From NCBI GenBank assembly GCA_015069095.1, contig SVJH01000004.1, positions 1-64,000 of the forward strand: a DNA stretch of 64,000 bases, given 5' to 3'. The position numbers were made by a program, and so were the translations under genes. This document shows positions 34,897 through 43,535 of the stretch, in pieces. How positions within the stretch are numbered: the first letter of the stretch is position 1; each line of letters starts with the position of its first letter. The notes beneath the pieces were generated by a model. It was not told where the DNA came from. It worked only from the letters and a program-made list of their open reading frames with translations, and made no database searches. This DNA is from Oscillospiraceae bacterium (GTDB lineage Bacteria > Bacillota > Clostridia > UMGS1810).

Positions 34897-35646
34897 ATGA
34901 GTGAAAAAGTAAATGTACTTGGTATGAAAATAGACAAGTTTACAATAGAAGAAGTATCATGTAAAATTATGGAATTTATTTCAGCAAACACTAAAGGTCA
35001 TTATATTTTTACACCTAATTCCGAAATGATTATGGCAGGATACCGTGATGAAGAGTTAAAAGAAATATTAAACAGTGCAGACATTTTAACTGCAGATGGA
35101 ATTGGTGTTGTTTATGCATCTAAAATTCTAAAAAATCCTATAAAAGAACGATGCGCAGGATATGACATTGCCTGCAATCTACTTAGCAAACTAAACAGCG
35201 AAAAAAAATCTTTATATCTTTTTGGTTCAAGCGAAGATGTTGTAGTTGGTGCTAAAGAAAATATAGAAAAAATGCATCCTAACATAAATATTGTAGGATA
35301 TGCAAACGGATATTTTGACGAACTTAGAGAAAAAGAAATTATTTGTGATATTAACGAAAAAATGCCTGATGTTGTTTTTGTTTGTCTTGGTGTTCCAAAA
35401 CAGGAAAAATGGATTTTTAACAATGCTAAAAATTTGAATGCAAAAGTTTTAATGGGACTTGGTGGCTCACTTGATGTTTTTGCAGGAAAAGTTAAAAGAG
35501 CACCGGTATTTTTCCAGAAACTCGGAATTGAATGGCTTTACAGACTTATAAAACAACCAAAACGATTTATAAGAATGCTTGATCTTCCAAGATTTGCATT
35601 TACTGTTTTGATACATGGGAAAAAGTTTAAACAGGAGGGTAACTAA
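34897..35646 (+). CDS. WecG/TagA/CpsF-family glycosyltransferase
   Basis: A 249-residue GT26 enzyme. TPNSEM (39-44) and TADGIGVVYAS (65-75, with the catalytic Asp) are the active-site segments. FVCLGVPKQEKWI and MGLGGSLDVFAGKVKRAPVFFQKLGIEWLYRL are the typical C-terminal half. TagA adds N-acetylmannosamine to the lipid-linked GlcNAc in wall teichoic acid linkage units. Start: ATG at 34897 after ggaggcg. It is followed directly by tmk with no gap, and fits with the CsaB-type gene at 13380 as part of wall-polymer synthesis. Confidence 0.93.
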   Translation: MSEKVNVLGMKIDKFTIEEVSCKIMEFISANTKGHYIFTPNSEMIMAGYRDEELKEILNSADILTADGIGVVYASKILKNPIKERCAGYDIACNLLSKLNSEKKSLYLFGSSEDVVVGAKENIEKMHPNINIVGYANGYFDELREKEIICDINEKMPDVVFVCLGVPKQEKWIFNNAKNLNAKVLMGLGGSLDVFAGKVKRAPVFFQKLGIEWLYRLIKQPKRFIRMLDLPRFAFTVLIHGKKFKQEGN

Positions 35647-36327
35647 ATGAAAGGAAAACTGATTGTTATAGAAGGTGTAGATTCAAGCGGCAAGGCTACA
35701 CAAACAAAACTTTTATACGAGAATATAAAAAAAATAATCGATAATGTTACATCAATAGAGTTTCCAAACTACAAAAGTAAATCAAGTGAACTTGTTAAAA
35801 TGTACTTAAATGGAGATTTTGGAAAAAATGCAAACGATGTAAGTCCATATATGGCATCCGTTTTCTTTGCAGCAGACAGAGTTGCATCTTACAAGACAGA
35901 GTGGGAAAAACTCCTTGAAAACGGCGAAATAATTGTTGCAGACAGATATACAACATCGAATATGATTCATCAGGCATCGAAAATAAGCGACATTAAAGAA
36001 AAAGAAATGTTTTTAAAATGGGTTTACGATTTTGAATATAATAAACTTAATCTTCCTGAGCCTGACCTTACAATTTTTCTTGATATGCCTGTAAAACATG
36101 CAAAAATTCTTATGGAAAATCGCCTTAACAAAATCGATAACTCTACAACTAAAGATATTCACGAAAGCGACACAAATTATTTAAACCAGTCGTATAACAA
36201 TGCAGTTTATGTAGCCGAAATGTTTAAATGGGAAAGAATTTCGTGCGTAAACGAAAATGATGAAATAAAATCAATTGAAGAGATTTCTAAAGAAATACTT
36301 GAAAAAGTAAAGAAAGTTATTTTATAA
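35647..36327 (+). CDS. tmk: Thymidylate kinase
   Basis: A 226-residue P-loop kinase phosphorylating dTMP. The Walker A loop is GVDSSGKATQ (10-19), where the usual GxDGxGKST has Ser for Gly and Ala for Ser; DRYTTSNMIHQ is the DR(Y/F) substrate motif and the lid region carries MENRLNK. The altered loop and ADRVASYKTEWEKLL fit the group of longer clostridial/archaeal-like thymidylate kinases. ATG directly follows the wecG stop. It ends at a strong terminator. Confidence 0.9.
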   Translation: MKGKLIVIEGVDSSGKATQTKLLYENIKKIIDNVTSIEFPNYKSKSSELVKMYLNGDFGKNANDVSPYMASVFFAADRVASYKTEWEKLLENGEIIVADRYTTSNMIHQASKISDIKEKEMFLKWVYDFEYNKLNLPEPDLTIFLDMPVKHAKILMENRLNKIDNSTTKDIHESDTNYLNQSYNNAVYVAEMFKWERISCVNENDEIKSIEEISKEILEKVKKVIL

Positions 36328-36341
36328 GTATTTAAAATATT

Positions 36342-36372
36342 AAAAAGGCACTCAAACGAGTGCCTTTTAATT
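36342..36372 (+). terminator. Terminator of wecG-tmk
   Basis: Perfect 11-base stem AAAAGGCACTC/GAGTGCCTTTT with an AAAC loop, then TTTT-rich sequence. Confidence 0.88.
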
Positions 36373-36380
36373 TTCCCTTT

Positions 36381-36471
36381 GCAAAACGTATGTTTTGCTT
36401 ATTGTAAGTTTTTGTCCACTTTTTTCAAAAAGTGGGGCTTTTTTGAGTACTTTTTTCTCGAAAAAAGTACT
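36381..36471. repeat. Array of three inverted repeats between tmk and gpmI
   Basis: GCAAAAC-GTAT-GTTTTGC (36381-36398), CCACTTTTT-TC-AAAAAGTGG (36416-36435) and AGTACTTTTTT-CTCG-AAAAAAGTACT (36446-36471). The last one lies 3 bases past the gpmI stop and may end that operon. The set looks like a compound repeat element. Confidence 0.75.
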
Positions 36472-36474
36472 ATT

Positions 36475-37983
36475 TTATCTTTCAAGTAAACTTTCGCCTG
36501 TCATTTCAGAAGGTTTTTCAAGTCCCATAATGTCAAGCATTGTTGGTGTAAGGTCTGCAAGTCTTCCCTTTTTTAGTTTTGCATCAAGGCCTGCTATTAC
36601 AAGCGGAACAACATTTGTTGTGTGAGCAGTAAATACAGATTTATCACTTGGGTCAATCATCTGCTCTGCATTACCGTGGTCTGCAGTAATAAGGATTACT
36701 CCACCCATTTCTAAAACTGCATCTGCAACTTTGCCTATACATTCATCCACCGCTTCAACTGCTTTAACTGCGGCTTCCATAACACCTGTATGTCCTACCA
36801 TATCACAGTTTGCAAAATTTAGAATAATCGCATCGTATTTATCAGATTTAATAGCTTCAACAACTTTATCACAAACTTCATACGCACTCATTTCAGGCTG
36901 AAGGTCATATGTTGGAACTTTTGGAGAAGGAACAAGTATTCTATCTTCCCCTTCGTAAGTTTTTTCTACGCCTCCGTTAAAGAAAAATGTAACGTGAGCA
37001 TATTTTTCTGTTTCTGCAATTCTAAGTTGTTTAAGGCCTTTTTTGCTGATATATTCGCCAAATGTGTTATCAAGCGATTCCGGCTTAAATGCAACCAAAA
37101 CATTTGGCATTAAAGCATCATACTGTGTCATACAAACATAACAAGTTTTAAAATAATCTCTGTTAAATCCATCAAATGCTTCATCAACAATAGTTCTTGA
37201 AATTTCTCTTGCTCTGTCAGGACGGAAGTTAAAGAAAATAACAGAATCGTTTTCTTTAATCATACCATTTTTATCAATAACAGTAGGAACAATAAATTCA
37301 TCTGTAACATCGTTATTATATGATGTTTCCATAAGTTCAACAGCACTTTCGAATTCTTGTCCAACGCCATTTACCATAGCATTATACGCCTTTTCTACTC
37401 TTTCCCATCTGTTGTCTCTGTCCATTGCATAGTATCTTCCGATAACTGTTGCAATTTTGCCGACACCGATATCTCTCATTTTTTCAAGAAGTGCTTTTAT
37501 AAAATCAACGCCACTTGTAGGAGAAACGTCGCGTCCATCCATAAAACAATGAACGTATACATCTTTTAATCCCTGCTCTTTTGCAAGGTTTAAAAGCCCA
37601 TACAAATGACCAATGTGAGAATGAACTCCACCATCAGATAAAAGTCCCATTAAATGAAGTGCACTGTTATTTTTTTTGCAATTTTCGCAGGCTTTTAAAA
37701 ATTCTGCATTGTCAAAGAATGTTCTTTCTTCAATTGCTTTTGTTATTCTTGTAAGTTCTTGGTATACAATTCTGCCTGCACCAATATTTGTATGCCCTAC
37801 TTCACTGTTACCCATCTGTCCGTCAGGAAGACCAACATCAAGACCGCTTGCATGAATAATTGTTGTAGGATTGTTTTTTGTAAGTGCATCCATATTTGGA
37901 GTTTTAGCAGCAAGTACTGCATTTCCTTCTGTAAGAGTGCTAATTCCGTAACCATCTAAAATTGCTAATACAACTGGTTTCAT
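36475..37983 (-). CDS. gpmI: 2,3-bisphosphoglycerate-independent phosphoglycerate mutase
   Basis: A 502-residue manganese enzyme converting 3- to 2-phosphoglycerate. The alkaline-phosphatase-like metal site begins with AILDGYG, the phosphoserine is Ser60 in [16 protein letters not shown], and the second metal site is in NCDMVGHTG and ADHGNAEQM. Length (about 510) is standard. It is the last gene of pgk-tpiA-gpmI. A spore-former's iPGM is pH sensitive during sporulation, which fits this host. Confidence 0.97.
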   Translation of the reverse strand: MKPVVLAILDGYGISTLTEGNAVLAAKTPNMDALTKNNPTTIIHASGLDVGLPDGQMGNSEVGHTNIGAGRIVYQELTRITKAIEERTFFDNAEFLKACENCKKNNSALHLMGLLSDGGVHSHIGHLYGLLNLAKEQGLKDVYVHCFMDGRDVSPTSGVDFIKALLEKMRDIGVGKIATVIGRYYAMDRDNRWERVEKAYNAMVNGVGQEFESAVELMETSYNNDVTDEFIVPTVIDKNGMIKENDSVIFFNFRPDRAREISRTIVDEAFDGFNRDYFKTCYVCMTQYDALMPNVLVAFKPESLDNTFGEYISKKGLKQLRIAETEKYAHVTFFFNGGVEKTYEGEDRILVPSPKVPTYDLQPEMSAYEVCDKVVEAIKSDKYDAIILNFANCDMVGHTGVMEAAVKAVEAVDECIGKVADAVLEMGGVILITADHGNAEQMIDPSDKSVFTAHTTNVVPLVIAGLDAKLKKGRLADLTPTMLDIMGLEKPSEMTGESLLER

Positions 37984-38005
37984 CTAAAATTTCCTTTCTC
38001 TTAAA

Positions 38006-38036
38006 TTTACCGAACGCAAATTAAGCGTTCGGTAAA
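38006..38036 (-). other. Intercistronic hairpin between tpiA and gpmI
   Basis: Perfect 12-base stem TTTACCGAACGC/GCGTTCGGTAAA with a 7-base loop and no T run after it on the minus strand. It fits an mRNA processing or stability element better than a terminator. Confidence 0.65.
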
Positions 38037-38041
38037 ATAAA

Positions 38042-38788
38042 TTAACTATTTACTATAATACTAAAATCTTCCGCTTTAAGAGAAGCACCGCCAACAAGAC
38101 CGCCATCGATATCTTCTTTTGCAAAAAGCTCTGCGCTGTTTTTAGCGTTAACGCTACCGCCGTATTGGATTGTAACTTTTTCTGCAGTATCTTTTCCAAA
38201 TACAGAAGCGATTGTTTCTCTGATTTTTGCACAAACTTCCTGAGCCTGATCACTTGTAGCAGTTTTACCTGTACCAATTGCCCAGATTGGTTCGTATGCA
38301 ATAATTACTTTTTCAACCTGTTCTTTTTCAAGTCCGAGTAGAGCAATTTTTGTTTGCATAGCAACAAGTTCAAATGTAATTCCCTGTTCTCTTTGTTCTA
38401 AAGATTCGCCAACACAAATAATTGGAATTAGGTTATGTTCAAAAGCTTTTAATACTTTTTTATTAACTGTTTCATCTGTTTCAGCAAAATACTGTCTTCT
38501 TTCAGAGTGACCGATTACAACATATTCCGCACCGATTTCTGTAAGCATATTAGGTGCAATTTCGCCTGTGTAAGCACCGCTTTCTTCAAAGTACATATTC
38601 TGTGCACCAACTTTTATGTTGCTGCCTTTTGCTGCTTCAACTGCACTGTAAAGTGATGTGAATGGAACACATACAACAACGCCATTTTTTGCATCTTTAA
38701 CAAGCGGTTTTAATTCATTTATAAGTTTAACTGTTTCAGCCGGAGTTTTATTCATTTTCCAGTTTCCGGCAACTACTAATTTTCTCAT
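38042..38788 (-). CDS. tpiA: Triosephosphate isomerase
   Basis: A 248-residue TIM barrel interconverting dihydroxyacetone phosphate and glyceraldehyde 3-phosphate. Catalytic residues are Lys11 (AGNWKMN), His94 (VIGHSERR) and Glu166 ([11 protein letters not shown]). The C-terminal phosphate loop is [11 protein letters not shown] with GGLVGGASL. It lies between pgk and gpmI, with a hairpin in each gap. Confidence 0.98.
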   Translation of the reverse strand: MRKLVVAGNWKMNKTPAETVKLINELKPLVKDAKNGVVVCVPFTSLYSAVEAAKGSNIKVGAQNMYFEESGAYTGEIAPNMLTEIGAEYVVIGHSERRQYFAETDETVNKKVLKAFEHNLIPIICVGESLEQREQGITFELVAMQTKIALLGLEKEQVEKVIIAYEPIWAIGTGKTATSDQAQEVCAKIRETIASVFGKDTAEKVTIQYGGSVNAKNSAELFAKEDIDGGLVGGASLKAEDFSIIVNS

Positions 38789-38828
38789 TTAAAATACCTT
38801 CTTTCAAATTATGCTATATACACATATT

Positions 38829-38850
38829 CCCCGCTTTAAAATAAGCGGGG
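38829..38850 (-). other. Intercistronic hairpin between pgk and tpiA
   Basis: Perfect 8-base stem CCCCGCTT/AAGCGGGG with a 6-base loop, without a T run in the direction of transcription. Confidence 0.6.
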
Positions 38851-38865
38851 TAATATATAAGTTTA

Positions 38866-40050
38866 TTATTTGTCGTTAAGAGCAGCAATACCAGGAAGTT
38901 CAATTCCTTCTAAAAACTCAAGTGATGCTCCGCCACCTGTAGAGATGTGAGTCATTTTTGAACCGAATCCAAGTTGTTCAACAGCCGCTGCACTGTCTCC
39001 GCCACCGATTATTGTAATTGCATCAGATTCTGCAAGTGCTTTTGCAACTGCTTTTGTACCTTCAGCAAAACGCGGGAATTCAAATACGCCCATAGGTCCG
39101 TTCCAGATAACTGTTTTTGCTTTTTTGATTACGCTTGAGAAAAGTTCAACGCTCTTAGGACCGATATCCATACCCATGTAATCTGCAGGAATAGCATCTG
39201 AAGGAACAACTTTCATTTCGGCATCTGCATTAAATTCTTTTGCTACAACATTTTCAAGAGGTAATAAAAGTTCAACGCCTTTTGCTTTTGCTGTTTCCAT
39301 AAGTTTTGTAGCAAGTTCTAATTTTTCGTTTTCACAAATTGATGTACCAATTTCATAACCTTTTGCTTTTAGGAATGTGTAAGCCATACCACCGCCGATG
39401 ATTAGGTAATCAACTTTTTCAAGTAGGTTTTCTATAACACCGATTTTATCAGAAACTTTTGCACCACCAAGAATTGCAACGAATGGACGAGCAGGATCTG
39501 ATAGAGCTTTACCCATAATTTCAATTTCTTTCTGAATTAGGTAACCGCAAACTGCTGGAAGATAATCTGCTACACCTGCTGTTGAAGCGTGTGCTCTGTG
39601 TGCAGTACCGAATGCATCGTTAACATAAATTTCAGCCATAGATGCAAGTTCTTTTGAAAATTCAGGGTCATTCTTTTCTTCTTCTTTATGATATCTAACG
39701 TTTTCGATCATAACTACTTCGCCTTCTTTAACAGAAGCAGCAAGTGCTTTTGCACTTTCACCAATAACGTCATCAGCAATTTTAACTTCTTTACCTAAAA
39801 GTTCAGATAGTCTTTTAGCAACAGGTTTTAAACTGTATTTTTCATTAAATTCACCTTTTGGTCTGCCAAGGTGTGAGCAAAGAATTACTTTAGCATTGTT
39901 TTCCATCAAGTATTTGATTGTTGGAAGTGCGCCCATAATTCTGTTTTCGTCTGTGATGTTTTTGTTTTCATCTAACGGAACGTTAAAATCGCATCTTACT
40001 AATACTCTTTTACCGTTTACGTTAATATCTTCGATAGTTTTTTTGTTCAT
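38866..40050 (-). CDS. pgk: Phosphoglycerate kinase
   Basis: A 394-residue two-lobe kinase making ATP from 1,3-bisphosphoglycerate. [16 protein letters not shown] (17-32) binds the phosphoglycerate, [12 protein letters not shown] is the basic patch, and [16 protein letters not shown] near the C-terminus is the hinge/nucleotide site. ATG at 40050 follows gaggtgataaaa; an earlier start would add 11 residues that overlap this site. It is the first gene of the operon. Confidence 0.97.
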   Translation of the reverse strand: MNKKTIEDINVNGKRVLVRCDFNVPLDENKNITDENRIMGALPTIKYLMENNAKVILCSHLGRPKGEFNEKYSLKPVAKRLSELLGKEVKIADDVIGESAKALAASVKEGEVVMIENVRYHKEEEKNDPEFSKELASMAEIYVNDAFGTAHRAHASTAGVADYLPAVCGYLIQKEIEIMGKALSDPARPFVAILGGAKVSDKIGVIENLLEKVDYLIIGGGMAYTFLKAKGYEIGTSICENEKLELATKLMETAKAKGVELLLPLENVVAKEFNADAEMKVVPSDAIPADYMGMDIGPKSVELFSSVIKKAKTVIWNGPMGVFEFPRFAEGTKAVAKALAESDAITIIGGGDSAAAVEQLGFGSKMTHISTGGGASLEFLEGIELPGIAALNDK

Positions 40051-40133
40051 TTTTATCACCTCATATAAGATATATAACGGCATTGCCGCAATTTACATTA
40101 AAAGAAAGTTAAATTTTTAACATTCTATAAGAT

Positions 40134-40162
40134 ATATTACACTAATTTACCATATTTTGCAA
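40134..40162 (-). promoter_or_regulatory. Promoter of pgk-tpiA-gpmI
   Basis: On the minus strand TTGCAA, 17 bases, TAATAT, giving a leader of about 75 bases before the pgk ATG. Confidence 0.6.
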
Positions 40163-40184
40163 GTGTTTTTTTAATATAAATCGA

Positions 40185-41039
40185 TTATTTTTTTAGACAC
40201 ATAATTCCTATAACACCAGGGCCTGTATTTGCGCCAACGGTACCGCCTATAATTACTTCTTCAAAGCCTTTAACATTAACTTTTTCGCTTATTTTTTCTT
40301 TTGCTTTTTGTGCCAATTCTTTTTCATCACTGTGCAATACAAGTATTGTCTGATTTTCAATGTCATATCCATCTTCAAGCATCATATCAACAAGTTTTGG
40401 AAGAACTTTTTTGCTTCCTCTTACCTTTGCTACGTTTAAAATCAATCCGTCAACAATAGCAAGTACCGGTTTTATATCAAGTACATTTCCAATAAATTTT
40501 GCTGCAGGACTTAATCTACCACCATTTTGAAGGTAATCAAGTTTATCAACAACAAAATAAATACTTGTCTTTTTTATACCTTCTTCCATAAAACTAATAA
40601 GTTTTTGAACGTCTGTTTCACCCTCCATAGCTTTGCGTGCTGCTTCTCTTACCCAGTATCCGTATCCGTAACTGAATGACTGACTGTCAAAAATTGTAAT
40701 ATCAGCATCAGGATGTTCTTCTAAAACCATATTCTTTGCAAGAGTTGCTGACTGTATTGTTCCACTTGCTTTGGAAGAAAGAGCAACAAAAATAATTTTT
40801 CTGTCAGAATATTCTGTGAAAGCATCAACCATTCTTGTTATGTTAATCTGCGCTGTCTTTGGAAAACCATCATATGCTTTTAACTTTTTCCAGAAATCCT
40901 TAGAAGATAATTCTTCAGTTTCAATATAAGATTCATCACCAAAACGAACTGTCTGTCCAAGAACAGTAATATCGTATTTTTCTGCTATTTCAAGCGTTAT
41001 ATCTGATGTGCTGTCTACAATAAATTTTATTTTGTCCAT
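40185..41039 (-). CDS. DegV-family fatty acid-binding protein
   Basis: A 284-residue member of the DegV family. The N-terminal KFIVDSTSDITLEIA and the segments FPKTAQINITRM and VALSSKASGTIQSATLAK line the lipid pocket, and VIGGTVGANTGPGVIGIM is the characteristic end. The FakB homologues present fatty acids to the FakA kinase for phospholipid synthesis; no fakA lies nearby. It starts 12 bases after trmL and probably shares its transcript. Confidence 0.92.
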   Translation of the reverse strand: MDKIKFIVDSTSDITLEIAEKYDITVLGQTVRFGDESYIETEELSSKDFWKKLKAYDGFPKTAQINITRMVDAFTEYSDRKIIFVALSSKASGTIQSATLAKNMVLEEHPDADITIFDSQSFSYGYGYWVREAARKAMEGETDVQKLISFMEEGIKKTSIYFVVDKLDYLQNGGRLSPAAKFIGNVLDIKPVLAIVDGLILNVAKVRGSKKVLPKLVDMMLEDGYDIENQTILVLHSDEKELAQKAKEKISEKVNVKGFEEVIIGGTVGANTGPGVIGIMCLKK

Positions 41040-41051
41040 TTATTTTCTCCT

Positions 41052-41549
41052 TTATTCCCAAGAGTACTTAGTTAAATTGCCTTTATCTTCAAGATTTAAA
41101 AAATTATTTTGTCTTAGTGCTTCATAAAGTATGATTGCTGCAGAATTAGAAAGGTTAAGGCTTCTTGCATCGTCTTTCATTGGAATTCTTATGCAGTATT
41201 CTTTATTATTGTATAAAAGTGTTTCATCAAGTCCTTTTGTTTCCTTACCAAAAAGGATAAAATCTCCATCTTTATATTCAACTTCCGCATAATGTTTTGG
41301 TGCTTTAGTTGTTGCATAATAAAACTTACTTCCAGCATTTATTTTAAAAAATTCATCTATATTTTCATAAATTTTAACATCAAGCATATGCCAGTAGTCA
41401 AGCCCTGCCCTTTTAAGTTTTGCATCAGTAATCTCAAACGCCATAGGTTTTACTATATGAAGACGCGCACCTGTTACAGCACAGGTTCTTGCAATATTAC
41501 CGGTATTCTGAGGTATTTCAGGTTCTACAAGTACAATGTTAAAACTCAT
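41052..41549 (-). CDS. trmL: tRNA (cytidine/uridine-34 2'-O)-methyltransferase
   Basis: A 165-residue SPOUT methyltransferase that methylates the wobble ribose of tRNA-Leu. VLVEPEIPQNTGNIARTCA (6-24) is the RNA-binding N-terminus; LFGKETKGL and RIPMKDDARSLNLSNSAAIILYEALRQ form the SAM-binding knot. It starts 4 bases after the aminotransferase stop, in a minus-strand operon lrp-aminotransferase-trmL-degV. Confidence 0.94.
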   Translation of the reverse strand: MSFNIVLVEPEIPQNTGNIARTCAVTGARLHIVKPMAFEITDAKLKRAGLDYWHMLDVKIYENIDEFFKINAGSKFYYATTKAPKHYAEVEYKDGDFILFGKETKGLDETLLYNNKEYCIRIPMKDDARSLNLSNSAAIILYEALRQNNFLNLEDKGNLTKYSWE

Positions 41550-41553
41550 TTTA

Positions 41554-42726
41554 TCACCTTATTGTTTTTACAAATTTTTCAACTCTTTCAAGCGCAGTAT
41601 TTATTTGCTCGATTGAATACGCATATGAAACCCTTAAAAATCCTTCTCCACAATCGCCAAATGCAGTTCCGGGAACAAGTGCAACTTTTTGGCTTTCCAA
41701 AAGTTTTTCACAAAATGTTACTGAATCCATCCCTGTGCTTTGTACAGATGGGAAAATATAAAACGCACCTTTTGGGTCAAAACATTTAAGTCCCATAGAA
41801 TTAAATCCATCTACAATTACTTTTCTTCTGTAATTGTACTCATCACGCATCATTTCTATTGAATTATCCCCATTTTTAAGTGCCTCAACAGCAGCATACT
41901 GACAAACAGTCGGAGCACACATTATTACGTACTGGTGTACTTTAGTCATTGCTTTTATTACGTCTTCATTACCTACTGCAAAACCAAGGCGCCAACCTGT
42001 CATTGCAAACGCTTTTGAAAATCCGTTTACAATGATTGTTCTGTCTTTCATGCCTTCAATCGACGCAATTGAAGTATGTTTTCCTCCATAGGTAAGTTCA
42101 GCATATATTTCATCTGAAATTACCATAATATTTTTTTCAATAACTACATCTGCAATTTCTTTAAGTTCTTCTTTTGTCATAATTGCACCTGTAGGATTGT
42201 TTGGATATGAGAGTACCAAAAGTTTTGTTTTGTCAGTTATATGGCTTAATACATCTTCTTTTGTAAGTTTAAATGAATTTTCAGCTTTTGTTTCAATAGT
42301 TACAGGGACTCCTCCTGCAAGAATTGTACACGGTTTATAACACACAAAACAAGGCTCAGGTATTAAAACTTCATCACCTGGATTTATAAGTGTTCTTATT
42401 GCAATGTCAACCGCTTCACTTCCACCTACCGTAACAAGTGTGTTTTCCATTTTATAATCAAGATTAAAACGGCGTTTCATATAAGACGCAATTTCTTCCC
42501 TCAATTCAACAAGACCGGCGTTTGATGTGTAATGTGTTCTTCCTTTTTCCATTGCATAAATGGCTTCTTCTCTGATATGCCACGGAGTAACAAAATCAGG
42601 TTCACCAACACCAAGTGATATTGCATCCTTCATTCTTGTTGCCACATCAAAGAATTTTCTTATTCCTGAAGGTGGCATATCTCTTACTTCTTTATTTATA
42701 AAACTTTTAGGATCAAAATTTATCAA
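41554..42726 (-). CDS. PLP-dependent aminotransferase, class I/II (AspC/PatA-like)
   Basis: A 390-residue fold-type I aminotransferase. SYPNNPTGAIMTKEEL (173-188), VISDEIYAEL (202-211) and NGFSKAFAMTGWRLGF (234-249, with PLP lysine Lys238) are the active-site segments. It probably acts on aspartate, aromatic or branched amino acids; the exact substrate is not visible. It overlaps the Lrp-type regulator's stop by 4 bases, which suggests control of an amino-acid degradation or synthesis step by that regulator. Confidence 0.92.
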   Translation of the reverse strand: MINFDPKSFINKEVRDMPPSGIRKFFDVATRMKDAISLGVGEPDFVTPWHIREEAIYAMEKGRTHYTSNAGLVELREEIASYMKRRFNLDYKMENTLVTVGGSEAVDIAIRTLINPGDEVLIPEPCFVCYKPCTILAGGVPVTIETKAENSFKLTKEDVLSHITDKTKLLVLSYPNNPTGAIMTKEELKEIADVVIEKNIMVISDEIYAELTYGGKHTSIASIEGMKDRTIIVNGFSKAFAMTGWRLGFAVGNEDVIKAMTKVHQYVIMCAPTVCQYAAVEALKNGDNSIEMMRDEYNYRRKVIVDGFNSMGLKCFDPKGAFYIFPSVQSTGMDSVTFCEKLLESQKVALVPGTAFGDCGEGFLRVSYAYSIEQINTALERVEKFVKTIR

Positions 42727-43211
42727 AGCGTAATCACCTGCCTGTCATCTTTTGTATCATCTTCAAAAATAACATTGTTATCTTTATATTTTTTTAGAAC
42801 AAAATGTGTTGCAGTACTAAGAACACATTCCATTGGTGCAATTTTATCTGATACAAAAAGTGCTACTTCTTTCATTGTTTTACCTTCTATAACAACTGTA
42901 AGGTCAAACGCACCTGCCATCAGATACAACGACTTTACTTCCGGATAACGATAAATTCTTTCTGCAATTTTATCAAAACCCTCTCCTCTTTGTGGAGTAA
43001 CTTTAAGTTCTATCATTGCTGTAACAAATTCTTTATCAGTTTTTTCCCAGTTAATAAGCGCACCGTGTTTTAAAATAACACCGTCTTCTTCATATTTTTT
43101 TATTGCAGTTTCAACTTCTTCTAATGTTAAATCAAGCATTATAGCTATTTGCTCATGACTTGCATCACTGTTTCTTTCAAGTATTTCAAGTATTTTTTCA
43201 TTCTTGCTCAT
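42723..43211 (-). CDS. Lrp/AsnC-family regulator
   Basis: A 162-residue regulator with an N-terminal winged helix (1-60, SHEQIAIMLDLTLEEVETAIKKYEEDGVI) and a C-terminal RAM ligand domain (70-150, VTPQRGEGFDKIAERIYRYPEVKSLYLMAGAFDLTVVIEGK). These sense amino acids. ATG at 43211 follows aggtgg; an earlier in-frame start would place the ribosome-binding site inside the protein. It has a 4-base stop/start overlap with the aminotransferase. Confidence 0.92.
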   Translation of the reverse strand: MSKNEKILEILERNSDASHEQIAIMLDLTLEEVETAIKKYEEDGVILKHGALINWEKTDKEFVTAMIELKVTPQRGEGFDKIAERIYRYPEVKSLYLMAGAFDLTVVIEGKTMKEVALFVSDKIAPMECVLSTATHFVLKKYKDNNVIFEDDTKDDRQVITL

Positions 43212-43256
43212 TTTTAAAAACCACCTATTCATTATATAGTGTTTATACTTAGCAGA

Positions 43257-43285
43257 ATTATACCACAAATTGTAAGTTAATTCAA
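43257..43285 (-). promoter_or_regulatory. Promoter of the lrp-aminotransferase-trmL-degV operon
   Basis: On the minus strand TTGAAT, 17 bases, TATAAT with TGG before it (extended -10), 46 bases upstream of the ATG. Confidence 0.65.
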
Positions 43286-43302
43286 GTATTATTTGATAAC
43301 AA

Positions 43303-43349
43303 TATTGTAATAAAAAAAGACGCCTTTAAAGCGTCTTTTTTTATTACAA
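43303..43349 (-). terminator. Very long terminator downstream of leuS
   Basis: A perfect 20-base stem, ATTGTAATAAAAAAAGACGC with its complement, around a 7-base loop. It lies about 190 bases beyond the leuS stop and ends the long housekeeping transcript. Confidence 0.85.
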
Positions 43350-43384
43350 TTGCGAACATTATTTTTGTAGCCATGGTGTTTTAT

Positions 43385-43467
43385 TATATATGTTCGATGA
43401 TATTCAATAACGATATAAAATAAGCATTCGATAAAATATTTATAATCTATAATAACGAACATATATA
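43385..43467. other. Structured non-coding stretch between leuS and its terminator
   Basis: An inverted repeat TATATATGTTCG (43385-43396) / CGAACATATATA (43456-43467) with smaller inverted motifs inside (AATAACG, CGTTATT-like). Together with 43350-43535 it forms the untranslated 3' region of the leuS transcript. I see no credible protein gene in it. Confidence 0.5.
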
Positions 43468-43535
43468 AATCTCGGATTTGATTTTTCATCTCCTCCGTAA
43501 TAGTATTTTAACCATTAACTAAAAATCAATACATA

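Noticed and set aside
43289-43489. Minus-strand open frame of 66 codons with a GGAGG just before its ATG
   Set aside because: It runs through the 20-base terminator stem, the spacing from GGAGG to ATG is only 2 bases, and the composition is A/T-rich noise.
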